From Actinomycetales bacterium (GTDB lineage Bacteria; Actinomycetota; Actinomycetes; S36-B12): DNA of 18,584 nt. Positions 1 to 8,471 of this stretch are shown one piece after another (the first letter of the stretch is position 1; every line of letters starts with the position of its first letter). A program made the translations under genes and the position numbers. Location of the stretch: NCBI GenBank assembly GCA_017849335.1, contig JAFIHP010000314.1:1-18584 (forward strand), given 5' to 3'. Below the pieces are notes generated by a model that was not told where the DNA came from, searched no databases, and was given only the letters and a program-made list of their open reading frames with translations.

Positions 1-1
1 C

Positions 2-505
2 GACGGCACGCACACCCTCGGTGCGGCGCTGCAGCGGTGCTCGGACCGGGCCGAGGGCGCGCTGATCACGAAGATGGACGACGACGACCACTACGGCGTC
101 GAGCACATCTGGGACCTCGTCCTCGCGCGCGCATACTCCGGCGCCCAGGTCGTCGGCAAGACCCTGGACTGGGTGCACCTCGCGCAGGACGACGTGACCG
201 TGTTCCGCCCGGTGTACGCGGCGGAGAAGTACGCAAACTTCGTCTCCGGGGGGACGATGCTCGTCTCCCGCGCCGACCTGGCGGCCGTCGGCGGGTGGCG
301 GCCTGTTCCCAAGTCCGTCGACCGCGCGCTGCTGGACCGCGTGCTGCTCGACGGGGGACTCGTCTACCGCACGCACGGGCTGGGCTACACGTACATGCGC
401 CGCGCGGGGACCCGCACGGCGAGCGTCAGCGACGAGCACTTCCTGACCCGGACCGAGGCGACCTATCCGGGACTGCTCCGGCACGAGGCGCTCGGCACCG
501 CGTAG
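2..505 (+). CDS. GT2 glycosyltransferase, 5'-truncated
   Basis: This is the C-terminal part of a family 2 (GT-A fold) glycosyltransferase; its start lies before the window. The frame is open from base 2 to a TAG at 503-505, about 167 residues. It carries KMDDDDHYG, the metal and nucleotide-sugar binding acidic motif of this family. Downstream come VSGGTMLVSRADL and GGWRPVPKSVDRALLDR, the acceptor-side region with the GGW and SVDR elements seen in actinobacterial polysaccharide glycosyltransferases. It most likely adds one sugar to a wall or capsular glycan at the inner membrane face; donor and acceptor cannot be read from sequence. The next gene starts 2 or 35 bases later in another frame, so the two are probably co-transcribed. 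They are separate proteins, not a frameshifted pair, because each has its own catalytic region. Confidence 0.85.
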   Translation, partial: DGTHTLGAALQRCSDRAEGALITKMDDDDHYGVEHIWDLVLARAYSGAQVVGKTLDWVHLAQDDVTVFRPVYAAEKYANFVSGGTMLVSRADLAAVGGWRPVPKSVDRALLDRVLLDGGLVYRTHGLGYTYMRRAGTRTASVSDEHFLTRTEATYPGLLRHEALGTA

Positions 506-540
506 CGATGGTCGAGGTGCGGGTCGGCAAGAATGTCGGC

Positions 541-1578
541 ATGTCCGGGGCGTGGCCGAGCGTGTCGGTCGTCATGACGGTGCTCAACGAGGAACGTCAC
601 CTGCGCGATGCGATCGACCGGCTCCTCGACCAGGACTACCCGGGCCCCCTCGACGTCGTCGTCGCCGTCGGGCCCTCCACGGACAAGACGCACGCGGTGG
701 CCGCGGCGATCGCCGCGGCCAACACCCACGTGCGCGTCGTCGACAACCCCAGCGGGCGCACGCCGAGCGGGCTCAACGCCGCGATCGCCGCCACCGACAG
801 CGAGATCGTCGTACGGATCGACGGCCACGCGATGGTCGGTCCCGAATACGTGCGCACGGCGGTCGAGACGCTCCAGGAGACCGGGGCCGACAACGTCGGC
901 GGCATCATGGCGGCGGAGGGCACCAACGCGTTCGAGGACGCCGTCGCCCGGGCGATGACGTCGAGGTTCGGTGTCGGCGGCGCGTCGTTCCACGTCGGCG
1001 GCGAGCCGGGACCGGCGCCGACGGTGTACCTGGGCAGCTTCCGGCGCTCGGCGCTCGATCGCGTCGGCGGCTACGACGAGTCGATGGTGCGCGCGCAGGA
1101 CTGGGAGATGAACCTGCGCATCCGGGAGTCCGGGGGCGTCGTCTGGTTCACCCCCGACCTGCGCGTCACGTACCGGCCCCGGCACACGCTCGGGGCGCTC
1201 GCCCGGCAGTACCACGACTACGGCCGCTGGCGCCGCGAAGTCGTCCGCCGGCATCCGCAGACCCTGTCGGCTCGTTACCTCGCTGCCCCGGTCGCGGTCG
1301 CGGGCGTCGCGGCCGGAACGGCGCTCGCGCTCGTCGGCGCCGTGACCCGACGGCCCGCGCTGGTCGGCCTCGGGCTGGCGGCCCCGGCCGGCTACGCGCT
1401 GCTCGACCTCGCGGGCTCGGCCCTGACCGCTCGGACCGCGCCGCGGTTGTCGGTCCGGTCCGCGGTCCGTCTCCCGATCGTCTACGCGACCATGCACGGG
1501 TCCTGGGGAGCGGGGTTCCTGCGCGGGCTGCCGCGGTCCGAGCGGCGCGCTGCGGCGGCGTCCGCCCCCGGGGACTGA
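541..1578 (+). CDS. ExoA-like GT2 glycosyltransferase with C-terminal membrane segments
   Basis: A 345-residue GT2 enzyme resembling the succinoglycan ExoA-type group. Residues 7-20 (SVSVVMTVLNEERH) start the nucleotide-binding fold. RIDGHA at 92-97 is the DXD-equivalent (D94). RAQDWEMN at 184-191 holds the likely catalytic acid (D187), and YGRWRREV at 227-234 matches the acceptor-side RW motif. From about residue 246 to 320 the chain is hydrophobic and probably gives two to three membrane segments, placing it at the inner membrane. I chose the ATG at 541 because the family usually begins close to the VSVVMTVLNEE strand. The in-frame ATG at 508, two bases after the previous stop, would add 11 residues and is a real alternative; neither has a convincing Shine-Dalgarno. 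It probably transfers a sugar to a lipid-linked glycan intermediate. Confidence 0.88.
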   Translation: MSGAWPSVSVVMTVLNEERHLRDAIDRLLDQDYPGPLDVVVAVGPSTDKTHAVAAAIAAANTHVRVVDNPSGRTPSGLNAAIAATDSEIVVRIDGHAMVGPEYVRTAVETLQETGADNVGGIMAAEGTNAFEDAVARAMTSRFGVGGASFHVGGEPGPAPTVYLGSFRRSALDRVGGYDESMVRAQDWEMNLRIRESGGVVWFTPDLRVTYRPRHTLGALARQYHDYGRWRREVVRRHPQTLSARYLAAPVAVAGVAAGTALALVGAVTRRPALVGLGLAAPAGYALLDLAGSALTARTAPRLSVRSAVRLPIVYATMHGSWGAGFLRGLPRSERRAAAASAPGD

Positions 1579-1579
1579 C

Positions 1580-2515
1580 ATGGCGATCTGGTCACGGCGA
1601 CGCAGACCCCGCCAGTGGTCGGTCGTCGTCGCCGCGCCCAAGGGGCCCGACGGCGACCAGTGGGGCGACACCTGGTTCGCCGCTGACCTGGCCGCGGCGC
1701 TCGAACGGGCCGGGGAGCGCGCCCGCGTGGTCCGCCGCAACGGGGCGAGCAGCCCGGCGCGTGAGGAGGACGACGTCGTCCTCGTCCTGCGCGGGCTGCG
1801 TCGGGTCGTGCCGCGGCGCGGCCGCGCGACCTGGCTGCTGTGGGTCATCAGCCATCCCGAGCTGGTGGAGGACGACGAGCCAGGCGACTACGACGCCACG
1901 TTCGCCGCGAGCGGGCACTGGTCGCGCGCCGCCGCGTTCGGCGTGCCGGTCACACCCCTGCTGCAGGCGACGGCGCCGGAGCGGTTCCGCCCCGGGGCGG
2001 CGCCGCCCGACTCCGGCGCTCGCGTGCTCTTCGTCGGCTCGACCCGCGGCCAGCTGCGCCCCGTCGTGCGAGATGCCCTCGCGGCCGGCGTCGACCTGGA
2101 CCTGTACGGCGTGGGGTGGGAGCAGTTCCTGCCCGCCGACCGGATCGCCGGCACCCTGCTGCCGAACGCCGAGCTGCCGGCGGCGTACGCCGGGGCCGGG
2201 GTCGTGCTCAACGACCACTGGCCCGACATGGCGGCGGAGGGGTTCGTCTCGAACCGGCTCTTCGACGCGGCCGCGACCGGGACGCGCGTCCTCAGCGACG
2301 CCGCCGTCGGCCTTCCCGAGGTGTTCGGCGACGTCGTGCGAACCTACGCGGACCCCGCCATGCTTGGCCCGATGCTCACCGGCGACCTCGACGACGCGTT
2401 CCCGTCCCGCGACCAGCGGCTGGCGCTCGCTGACCGCGTCGCGCGCGAGCACTCGTTCGACGCGCGGGCGGCGGCGCTCGTCACCGCGGTCGACGGGCTT
2501 CGAGGCGCGCGGTGA
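1580..2515 (+). CDS. GT-B glycosyltransferase (Glyco_trans_1_2 type)
   Basis: A 311-residue protein with a GT-B style layout. The N-terminal Rossmann half (about 12-135) opens with SVVVAAPKGPDGDQWGD. The C-terminal half (about 147-305) opens with VLFVGSTRGQLRPVVRDAL. The segment VVLNDHWPDMAAEGFVSNRL followed by FDAAATGTRVLSD (208-240) is the donor-binding pattern of the Glyco_trans_1_2 group (CgeB/spore-protein-like glycosyltransferases), in which the FDA/FEA acid contacts the nucleotide sugar. The start codon follows the previous stop after one base, and the stop overlaps the next GTG by four bases, so it belongs to the same tightly coupled operon. No signal peptide or membrane helix is visible; a cytoplasmic or peripheral role on lipid-linked substrate is likely. 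Donor and acceptor are unknown. Confidence 0.8.
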   Translation: MAIWSRRRRPRQWSVVVAAPKGPDGDQWGDTWFAADLAAALERAGERARVVRRNGASSPAREEDDVVLVLRGLRRVVPRRGRATWLLWVISHPELVEDDEPGDYDATFAASGHWSRAAAFGVPVTPLLQATAPERFRPGAAPPDSGARVLFVGSTRGQLRPVVRDALAAGVDLDLYGVGWEQFLPADRIAGTLLPNAELPAAYAGAGVVLNDHWPDMAAEGFVSNRLFDAAATGTRVLSDAAVGLPEVFGDVVRTYADPAMLGPMLTGDLDDAFPSRDQRLALADRVAREHSFDARAAALVTAVDGLRGAR

Positions 2516-5313
2516 GCCCGGACGTCACCGTCGTCGTCATCTGCTTCAACGACGCGGGACGGCTGCCACGCGCGGTCGCGTCGGTGCAACGGCAGACGCT
2601 GCGCAACCTGGAGATCGTGATCGTCGACGACGCGTCGACCGACGACACCGAGGCCGTCGCGCGGGCGCTCGCGGCACAGGATCCCCGCATCCGGTACGAG
2701 CGGCTGCCGGAGAACTCCGGGGGTTGCAGCGCCCCGCGCAACCGCGGGCTGGAGCTCGCGCGGGCGCCGTGGGTCATGTTCTGCGACTCCGACGACGAGT
2801 ACGAGCGGCACGCGTGCAAGAACCTCCTGCTGACCGCGGAGCGCACCGGTGCCGACGTGGTGTGCGGCACGGCGGTGCGCGTCGACGTCCGCACCGGTCG
2901 CACGAAGCGCTGGCGGCCGGAGCTGCACGACCGCGAGCACGTCGTCGACGCCCTGGCCGACCTGCCGGAGCTGCTCTACGACACGATCTCGGTGAACAAG
3001 ATCTACCGCCGCTCGCTGCTCGACGAGTCGGGTGTCCGCTTCCCCGAGGGGATCTTGTTCGAGGACCAGCTGTTCACGCTCCAGGTCATGTCGACGGCGT
3101 CGCGGCTCGCGGTGGTGCCCGAGGTCGTCTACCGCTGGTACGTCGACAAGCTCGGGGAGGACCTGTCGATCACGCAGCGGCGCAAGGAGATGCGCAACGT
3201 CGACAGCCGGATCGAGGTCAACCGGCGCATCGACGCGTACCTCGCCGAGCGCGGCCTGGCTGATCTCGCCGCAGTCAAGGCGGAGAAGTTCCTGCGTCAC
3301 GACCTGTACCTCTACCTGTCGTCGATGGTCGAGGCCGACGACGAGACCGCGGAGGCGCTCGTCGACCGGCTCGTGCCGTACGTCGAGCAGGTGCCGCTGG
3401 ACGCTGCGTGGCGGCTGCGCCCGGCCCTGCGCGTGGCGATCTGCCACCTCCTGCGACGCGACGTCGACGGCGTGAGGCGGGCGATGCGCTTCCTCGTCTG
3501 GGCGTCCGCCGTGGACGCGACCATCGTCACGCGGGCAGGGCGCGAGATCTGGGACGGCGACCTGGTCGAGCCGACCGAGGTCGTGGCCGGTCGCGTCGTC
3601 GACGACTGGCTCGACGTGACGGCGCTGGGGCTGCTGCGCGTGCCGCTCGGTCAGCGACGATGGCTGCATCGGATCGACGAGCTGTCGCTCGACGGCGCCT
3701 CCGGGGCCGTCCGCGTGCGGGGACGCACGCGCGACTACGACGGCAGCCTCCGCGCCGGCGACGCGATCGAGCTGCGCGCGACCCTGCCGGGCGGCCGGGT
3801 CGCGCTCGTGCTGCCCCTGCGCTGGCTCGACGGCGGACCAGTCGGCATGCCGGGGTGGTGGGCCTGGGAAGCGGACGCCGTGCCCGTCGCGGGAGTCTCG
3901 ACGGCGCTGGAGACGGGAGACCGGGGCACGGTCACGATCGCCGTCGCTCGCGACGGCGTGACGTGCCTCATGGCCGCGCGGTCCGAGCGGTCGTCCTGCC
4001 CGACCGTGCCGATCGCGTTCCCGGGACCGGTCTCCCGATCCGGGCCCGACGCGCTCGAGCTGGGTCCGGGCGAGAACGGGGCCGTCGCCTGGCGGGCCGC
4101 GACGACGTCTGCGGTCCGTCGGCAGCGGGCGCAGCGCCGGGCCCGCCGGCAGCGCCGGCCGGCCGTCGTGCGATGGACGACGTTCATCGACCTGGTGCGC
4201 CGCGACTGGCTGCGCTCGGCCGCCGTGCGGCTGGGGCGGCTCCTGCCGCGTCGGCGACTGATGGTGCTGGAGGAGCGGGAGGGCCGCTCGTTCGGCGGCG
4301 ACGTCGCGGCGATCGCCCGCGCGTGCGCCGACGTCGAGCCCGGGCTGACGTCGGTGTGGGCGCACCGTGGGCTGCCGGACGCGGTGCCCGCGGGAAGCCG
4401 CGGCGTGGAACGGGGGTCGGTGCGCCACGCCTGGCTGCTCGCCCGCGCCGCGGTCGTCGTGCACGACGGCGCGGTGCTCCCGGGCGCGTCCCGACGCGCG
4501 GTGGTCGTGGACACCGGCCCGGGCGTCCCGGCCGGCCGGATCGGGCTGGACGACCCGACGGTGCTCGCCGCGCGGTCCGCGGTGGCCGCGGTCCGTCGGT
4601 CCGGTCGGCGCAGCACGGTCCTGCTCGCGACGTCCCCGGCCGCGGCGGAGGTCGTGGGTCCGGCCCTGGGACACAAGCGCGGCGTCGGGCCGGCCGGGAT
4701 CCCGAGGGCCGACAGCCCGCTGGCGGCACGGCGTGGCGACCTCGAGGCCCTGCGTCGGCGGCTCGGGCTCCCGACGGACCGGGCGGTCGTCACCTACGTG
4801 CCGGTCCGGCGTGCGCCCGGAACCGACGTCGCGTCGCTCCTGGACGTCGAGGAGTGGGTCCGCCGGCTCGGTGACCGCGCCTACCTCGTGGCCTGCTCGC
4901 CGCCGGGGATGCCGCTGGACGTGCCGACCCGGCTGCGCTGGGCGGTGCGGGAGGCGTCGGCGGCGGAGGACCGGCTCGCGTTCCTGGGCGCCGCGGACCT
5001 GGCCGTCGCCGACTACGGGCGCGACGTGGGCGACGCGGCGTTGCTGGACGTGCCGATCGTGCTGCACTGGCCGGACCGCGCGCAGTACGTGGACCGCGCG
5101 CACGGGGTCTACGCGGGCGTGACGGACGCGGGACCGGTTGTGTCGTCGACGCGGGGGCTGTGCGACGAGGTCGAAGCGTGGCTGGCCGACCCGGCGGCGT
5201 GGGAGGAGCGGTACGCGCACGGCCGGCGGGCCTGGGCCGCGCGCTGGTGCGGGCCGGCCGACGGCCGCAGCGCCGAGCGGGCGGCGGCCGCGGTCCTGGG
5301 CGGTGCCCGGTGA
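2512..5313 (+). CDS. GT2 glycosyltransferase fused to a degenerate TagF-like (CDP-glycerol glycerophosphotransferase) domain
   Basis: A 933-residue fusion starting at a GTG that overlaps the previous stop (GTGA). Residues 1-215 are a GT2 domain with FNDAGRLPRAVASVQRQTL, FCDSDDE at 90-96 (DXD) and FEDQLF at 183-188 (catalytic acid D185); this part looks active. A helical linker follows (about 220-380), then a probable beta-rich region (about 385-500). Residues about 560-930 match the TagF/Glyphos_transf fold by pattern. Here DTGPGVPAGRIGLD (667-680) aligns with the family's xTWHGTPLKxIGxD, CSPP (795-798) with the HP motif, and ADYGRDVGDAALL (833-845) with DYSSxxFDxxLL. Both catalytic His are replaced, by P670 and S796, and the SS pair is GR. 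I infer one working glycosyltransferase joined to a non-catalytic TagF-like module. Bifunctional GT2/glycerophosphotransferase proteins are known in actinobacteria. Confidence 0.87.
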   Translation: MSPDVTVVVICFNDAGRLPRAVASVQRQTLRNLEIVIVDDASTDDTEAVARALAAQDPRIRYERLPENSGGCSAPRNRGLELARAPWVMFCDSDDEYERHACKNLLLTAERTGADVVCGTAVRVDVRTGRTKRWRPELHDREHVVDALADLPELLYDTISVNKIYRRSLLDESGVRFPEGILFEDQLFTLQVMSTASRLAVVPEVVYRWYVDKLGEDLSITQRRKEMRNVDSRIEVNRRIDAYLAERGLADLAAVKAEKFLRHDLYLYLSSMVEADDETAEALVDRLVPYVEQVPLDAAWRLRPALRVAICHLLRRDVDGVRRAMRFLVWASAVDATIVTRAGREIWDGDLVEPTEVVAGRVVDDWLDVTALGLLRVPLGQRRWLHRIDELSLDGASGAVRVRGRTRDYDGSLRAGDAIELRATLPGGRVALVLPLRWLDGGPVGMPGWWAWEADAVPVAGVSTALETGDRGTVTIAVARDGVTCLMAARSERSSCPTVPIAFPGPVSRSGPDALELGPGENGAVAWRAATTSAVRRQRAQRRARRQRRPAVVRWTTFIDLVRRDWLRSAAVRLGRLLPRRRLMVLEEREGRSFGGDVAAIARACADVEPGLTSVWAHRGLPDAVPAGSRGVERGSVRHAWLLARAAVVVHDGAVLPGASRRAVVVDTGPGVPAGRIGLDDPTVLAARSAVAAVRRSGRRSTVLLATSPAAAEVVGPALGHKRGVGPAGIPRADSPLAARRGDLEALRRRLGLPTDRAVVTYVPVRRAPGTDVASLLDVEEWVRRLGDRAYLVACSPPGMPLDVPTRLRWAVREASAAEDRLAFLGAADLAVADYGRDVGDAALLDVPIVLHWPDRAQYVDRAHGVYAGVTDAGPVVSSTRGLCDEVEAWLADPAAWEERYAHGRRAWAARWCGPADGRSAERAAAAVLGGAR

Positions 5314-6458
5314 CGCGCCCGCGGATCGTCGTCCTCGCGAACTCGGTCGAGGAGCTCGGCGGGGCCCAGCGTGTCGTCCACCTCGTGGCGCAGGGACTCG
5401 CGGAACGGGGCTACCCGGTCGAGCTGGTCGGGCTCGCTCCCGTCGAGCACCCGCACACCTACGTCGCTGATCCCGCGTACCGCCAGCGCACCCTGATGCC
5501 GCAGCCGTGGCCGTCGCCCCCACCGGACGCCCGCCTGTCGACGCGGCTGCGACCGTCGGTGCGTCGGCTCATCGCGACCCGGGCCGCGCTCAGTGCGGGA
5601 GCCGTCGCCGACCTGGAGCGGCTGCTCGCGGACGGACCGCCCGGGATCGTCGTCGTCGCGCAGCTGTGGGCGATGGAGCACCTCGCCCGCGCCGAGCACG
5701 CGGGGTGGTCGGTGATCGGGCAGTACCACTCGTCGTTCGAGGCGGCCGCGGGCGGACGCGACCTCGCCCGGGCGCTCGACCTCTACGCGGACGTCGACGC
5801 CGTCGCCCTGCTCACGACCGAGGACGCGCACGCGTTCCGCCGCGCCGGCCTGGACAACACGACGGTCCTCGCCAACCCGCTCGCCCTGTGGCCCGACGAG
5901 CCGGCCGATGCCACGACAGGCCGCACGGTCACGTTCTTGGGCCGGCTCTCGGTGGAGAAGGGCCCCCGGTTCCTCGTCGACGCCTGGGGGCAGATCGCCG
6001 ACCGGCACCCGGACTGGCGGCTGCGGTTCGTCGGGTCCGGTCCGGACGAGGACGCCGTCCGTTCACGCGTCGCGCGGCTACCCGCCGGCGCCGACCGCGT
6101 CGAGTTCGTCCCGCCGGTGGCCGACGTCGAGCCCGAGCTACGCGCCGCGGGGGTCCTCGCCCTCCCGTCCCTGACCGAGGGCCTGCCGATGTCGCTCGCC
6201 GAGGCGATGGCGATGGGCCAGGCGACGGTGTCGGCGGACTGCTCGGCGGGAGTGCGCGCGCTCACCGACGATGGTCGGGTCGGTCGGATCGTTCCCCGCG
6301 GAGACGCCGACGCGCTCGCCGTTGCGTTGGACGCCCTGCTCGGCGACGACGCCGAGCGGGCTCGGCTGGGCGCCGCCGCCCGTGCGCACGTCGAGCGCTA
6401 CCGCCTGCCGACGGTCATCGACGCCTGGGAGCAGCTCGTCGCCGACACCCTGCGCTGA
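5310..6458 (+). CDS. GT4-type glycosyltransferase
   Basis: A 382-residue GT-B enzyme beginning at a GTG whose last two bases are part of the previous gene's TGA (4-bp overlap). The N-terminal domain starts with PRIVVLANSVEELGGAQRVV, where GGAxRV is the usual glycine-rich loop. The C-terminal domain contains FLGRLSVEKGP (209-219) with the phosphate-contacting Arg and Lys, VGSGPD (241-246), and the EX7E pair E290/E298 in SLTEGLPMSLAEAM. These are the hallmarks of retaining family 4 glycosyltransferases using nucleotide-activated sugars. It closes the plus-strand glycosyltransferase operon and ends ten bases from the convergent nucleotidyltransferase gene, with no clear intrinsic terminator between them. 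The role is probably chain extension or branching of the wall glycan; the sugar cannot be predicted. Confidence 0.88.
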   Translation: MTRPRIVVLANSVEELGGAQRVVHLVAQGLAERGYPVELVGLAPVEHPHTYVADPAYRQRTLMPQPWPSPPPDARLSTRLRPSVRRLIATRAALSAGAVADLERLLADGPPGIVVVAQLWAMEHLARAEHAGWSVIGQYHSSFEAAAGGRDLARALDLYADVDAVALLTTEDAHAFRRAGLDNTTVLANPLALWPDEPADATTGRTVTFLGRLSVEKGPRFLVDAWGQIADRHPDWRLRFVGSGPDEDAVRSRVARLPAGADRVEFVPPVADVEPELRAAGVLALPSLTEGLPMSLAEAMAMGQATVSADCSAGVRALTDDGRVGRIVPRGDADALAVALDALLGDDAERARLGAAARAHVERYRLPTVIDAWEQLVADTLR

Positions 6459-6468
6459 TGGGGGGCGG

Positions 6469-7158
6469 CTAGAGGTGGGCGTTGGCGCGCGTGAGGTCGT
6501 CCTCGAAGTCGACCTCGACGGCGAACAGGTCCGTGATGTCCAGCGGACGCACGCGCACGGCGTCCTTCTCGATCATGAGCTCGATGCCGCGCTCGAAGTA
6601 GTCCATGTCGTCGCACTCGGCCAGCCGGGCGATCAGCGCGGCCTTGTCGGTCCCGGCGACGTAGTTGATGCCGACCGCCTCGCCCTTGGCCCCGACGACC
6701 GTCTTCGACAGCAGAGCCACGTATCCGTCGTCGTCGACGGTGTACTTGACCTCCTCGTCGGCGACTGCCGCGGTGTTCACGCAGATGAACGACTCGTCCG
6801 CGGCGATCAGGTCGGCCGCCCGGCTCAGCACCGACGGGTCGAACACGACGTCGCCGTTCATCCACAGCACGCCGCCGGCCGGCGAGGTCCGCAGCGCCTT
6901 CAACAGGCTGCGGTTCGTGTTGGTCCGGTCGTAGTTCTCGTTGTAGACGTACGTCACGTCCGGGAACTGCTCGAGGATCATCTCCAGCTTGAAGCCGACG
7001 ACGGTCGTCACGCGCAGGTCGTCGAAGACAGCCGTCAGGTTGTCCAGCTGCTGCTGCATGATCGTGCGCCCGTCGCGCAACGGCGTCAGCGGCTTGGGCC
7101 ACGGCTTGCCCAGCCGGGTGCCCATGCCCGCGGCGAGGATGACGGCCTGCACGTTCAT
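6469..7158 (-). CDS. LicC-like nucleotidyltransferase (CDP-alcohol or sugar-nucleotide forming)
   Basis: A 229-residue NTP-transferase family protein. LAAGMGTRLGKPWPKPL (8-24) is the nucleotide-binding signature, with R15 and K22 as phosphate-contacting residues, and WMNGD (99-103) supplies the metal-binding Asp. YNENYDRTNTNRSLLKAL (72-89) resembles the part of LicC-type phosphocholine cytidylyltransferases that reads the nucleobase and alcohol phosphate, and the protein is short like LicC, lacking the C-terminal beta-helix of GlmU-type enzymes. The neighbouring CDP-alcohol-using families make CTP plus an alcohol phosphate the likeliest substrates, but this is inference. Which alcohol (glycerol, choline, inositol, other) is open. 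Its ATG overlaps the stop of the upstream gene (ATGA) and has a good ribosome site, so it is the second gene of a minus-strand operon. Confidence 0.85.
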   Translation of the reverse strand: MNVQAVILAAGMGTRLGKPWPKPLTPLRDGRTIMQQQLDNLTAVFDDLRVTTVVGFKLEMILEQFPDVTYVYNENYDRTNTNRSLLKALRTSPAGGVLWMNGDVVFDPSVLSRAADLIAADESFICVNTAAVADEEVKYTVDDDGYVALLSKTVVGAKGEAVGINYVAGTDKAALIARLAECDDMDYFERGIELMIEKDAVRVRPLDITDLFAVEVDFEDDLTRANAHL

Positions 7159-8423
7159 GAGAGCTCCTTCACGACTCGCGTGCGCCGGAGCTCACGCAGA
7201 GCACTGTCGTGCTCGACGATCGACGCCCGCAGCGCGGTCCAGAACCGCTCGGTGCTCTGGCCGGGCTGCAGTCCGTCGAAGTACAGGTCGCGCAGCTCCA
7301 GCCGCTGCGTGCGCAGGGTGTCCTCCGCCAGCAGCGCCGCGAGGTCCGCGGTCAGCGACCCGATCGTCGACTGGTCGATGACGAGCGCACCGGAGGCAAC
7401 CGGGGCGTCCGCGAGCAGCTGCGCGCGGTCCGACCGGCGGTCGGTGATCGCCAACGGGGCGCCCGGCCGCAGGTACAGGTGGTCCAGGCTGACCGACGAG
7501 ACGTCCGCGACCATGAGGTCGGTCGCCCGGATGACGCCGAGCACGTCGGCGTCCAGGAGCACGGCGTGCCCGCGGGCGGGGTCCGCCGCGATGGCGGCCT
7601 CCATCAGCCGCAGGATGCGGGCGTGGCCCTTGGCCACCCCGGGGTCGTCGGAGGTGGCGACGCGCGGGTGGGGCTTGTACAGGACGCGCGCCCCGGGCTG
7701 GGCGAGCGCCGCGGAGATGATCGCCGGCCCGTAGCAGTCGACCGAGGTGTAGTTGTTCGCGTCGTCCTCGCCCTCCCAGGTCGGCGCGTACGTGATCGTC
7801 GGGCCGTCGACCGGCGGAACGGCGACCGGGACGGGCAGGTCCAGCTGCGGCCGCCCGACCCGGACGAGGCGGGCGGTGTCGAACCAGGCGAGAGCGGCCT
7901 GGTGCCGACGCACGGCGGCCTCGCCCGCGACGAAGACCTGGTCGTACGCCTTCGCCTGGTTGCTGACCATGCAGATCTTGTCGCTCTCCCCGTGGTTCAC
8001 GTGGATGTGCACGGCCTGCTGGAACGACAGCGACTGGAAGTTGGTCCACCCGTTGTTGACGTAGACGACCGCGTGGAAGTCGGCCCGGTCGTAGAGAGCC
8101 ATGAGGATCTCGTAGCGCGGCACCAGCAGCACGCGCAGCGAGGTGATGCCCAGCAGGGTGTTGTACGTCTCGATGTGCCGGACGACCACGATCGTCGAGA
8201 CGTCGTCGGCCGCCTCGAACACCGGGAGCCACTGGGTCAGCTGGTACAGCTTCTGCGGGCCGTCGGCGAAGTACAGCGCGACGTCGGCGCTGGGGATGTC
8301 GGCGAGGTCGAAGCCGTCCGGCTCGACCTGCCCGAACTCGCGCATCCGTCGGGCGACGCCTCGGGCGACCCGCTTCGCGACGTTCCGCATCGGTCCGGCG
8401 GAGGTCTTGCCTGGGGTGCTCAC
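7155..8423 (-). CDS. CDP-glycerol glycerophosphotransferase family protein (TagF/TagB-like)
   Basis: A 422-residue protein of the Glyphos_transf family, which transfers polyol phosphate from a CDP-alcohol to a lipid-linked teichoic acid chain at the inner membrane face. The motifs are complete. HVNHGESDK at 141-149 gives the first catalytic His (H144, matching WHGTPxK). TYAPTWEG (211-218) is the typical strand. YKPHPR at 249-254 gives the second His (H252), and DVSSVSLDHLYL (307-318) matches the CDP-contacting DYSS region. I chose the GTG at 8423 because GGAGG lies three bases before it and the basic N-terminus (KRVARGVARRMR) suits membrane association; an in-frame ATG at 8390 (residue 12) is the alternative. 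Upstream extension of the frame is only a shadow of the divergent permease gene. It is divergent from the exporter and overlaps the nucleotidyltransferase downstream. Confidence 0.87.
   Translation of the reverse strand: MSTPGKTSAGPMRNVAKRVARGVARRMREFGQVEPDGFDLADIPSADVALYFADGPQKLYQLTQWLPVFEAADDVSTIVVVRHIETYNTLLGITSLRVLLVPRYEILMALYDRADFHAVVYVNNGWTNFQSLSFQQAVHIHVNHGESDKICMVSNQAKAYDQVFVAGEAAVRRHQAALAWFDTARLVRVGRPQLDLPVPVAVPPVDGPTITYAPTWEGEDDANNYTSVDCYGPAIISAALAQPGARVLYKPHPRVATSDDPGVAKGHARILRLMEAAIAADPARGHAVLLDADVLGVIRATDLMVADVSSVSLDHLYLRPGAPLAITDRRSDRAQLLADAPVASGALVIDQSTIGSLTADLAALLAEDTLRTQRLELRDLYFDGLQPGQSTERFWTALRASIVEHDSALRELRRTRVVKELS
7164..7169 (-). promoter_or_regulatory. Ribosome binding site of the nucleotidyltransferase gene
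   Basis: On the minus strand AAGGAG lies five bases before the ATG at 7158. It sits inside the end of the upstream glycerophosphotransferase-family gene and fixes the start codon, giving independent initiation on top of coupling through the ATGA overlap. Confidence 0.8.
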
Positions 8424-8426
8424 GTG

Positions 8427-8431
8427 CCTCC
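8427..8431 (-). promoter_or_regulatory. Ribosome binding site deciding the GTG start at 8423
   Basis: GGAGG on the minus strand, three bases before GTG. The spacing is short but this is the only purine-rich site near either candidate start, so it favours GTG 8423 over ATG 8390. Confidence 0.55.
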
Positions 8432-8458
8432 GTCGGTCGGTCCCGGGGATCAGTGACC

Positions 8459-8471
8459 TATCGTAACGGCC
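8459..8471 (+). promoter_or_regulatory. Putative leaderless promoter of the exporter operon
   Basis: The 48-base gap between the divergent glycerophosphotransferase and permease genes holds TATCGT (8459-8464), a TANNNT -10 element, seven bases before the permease GTG at 8472. This places transcription start at or beside the start codon, and there is no Shine-Dalgarno in between, as in actinobacterial leaderless mRNAs. No good -35 box is visible. The same small gap must also hold the promoter for the minus-strand pair, which I could not locate. Confidence 0.45.

Noticed and set aside
2..1578. Possibility that the first two glycosyltransferases are one gene split by a frameshift
   Set aside because: Each has its own acidic motif and acceptor region, and the second begins with a normal GT2 N-terminus.
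552..3263. Open frame of 903 codons on the plus strand across three glycosyltransferase genes
   Set aside because: Arg/Gly-rich translation with no domains; it crosses the boundaries of real genes in other frames.
2344..5523. Open frame of 1059 codons on the minus strand opposite the GT2/TagF-like fusion
   Set aside because: Composition is dominated by Arg, Pro, Gly, His and Asp with no family motif; it mirrors a strongly supported plus-strand gene and is a shadow caused by high GC.
6459..6468. Terminator between the convergent GT4 and nucleotidyltransferase genes
   Set aside because: Only ten bases, no inverted repeat or T tract found.
6271..7734. Plus-strand open frame opposite the nucleotidyltransferase and TagF-like genes
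   Set aside because: Translation has no recognisable domain, while the minus-strand frames carry complete enzyme motifs and ribosome sites.
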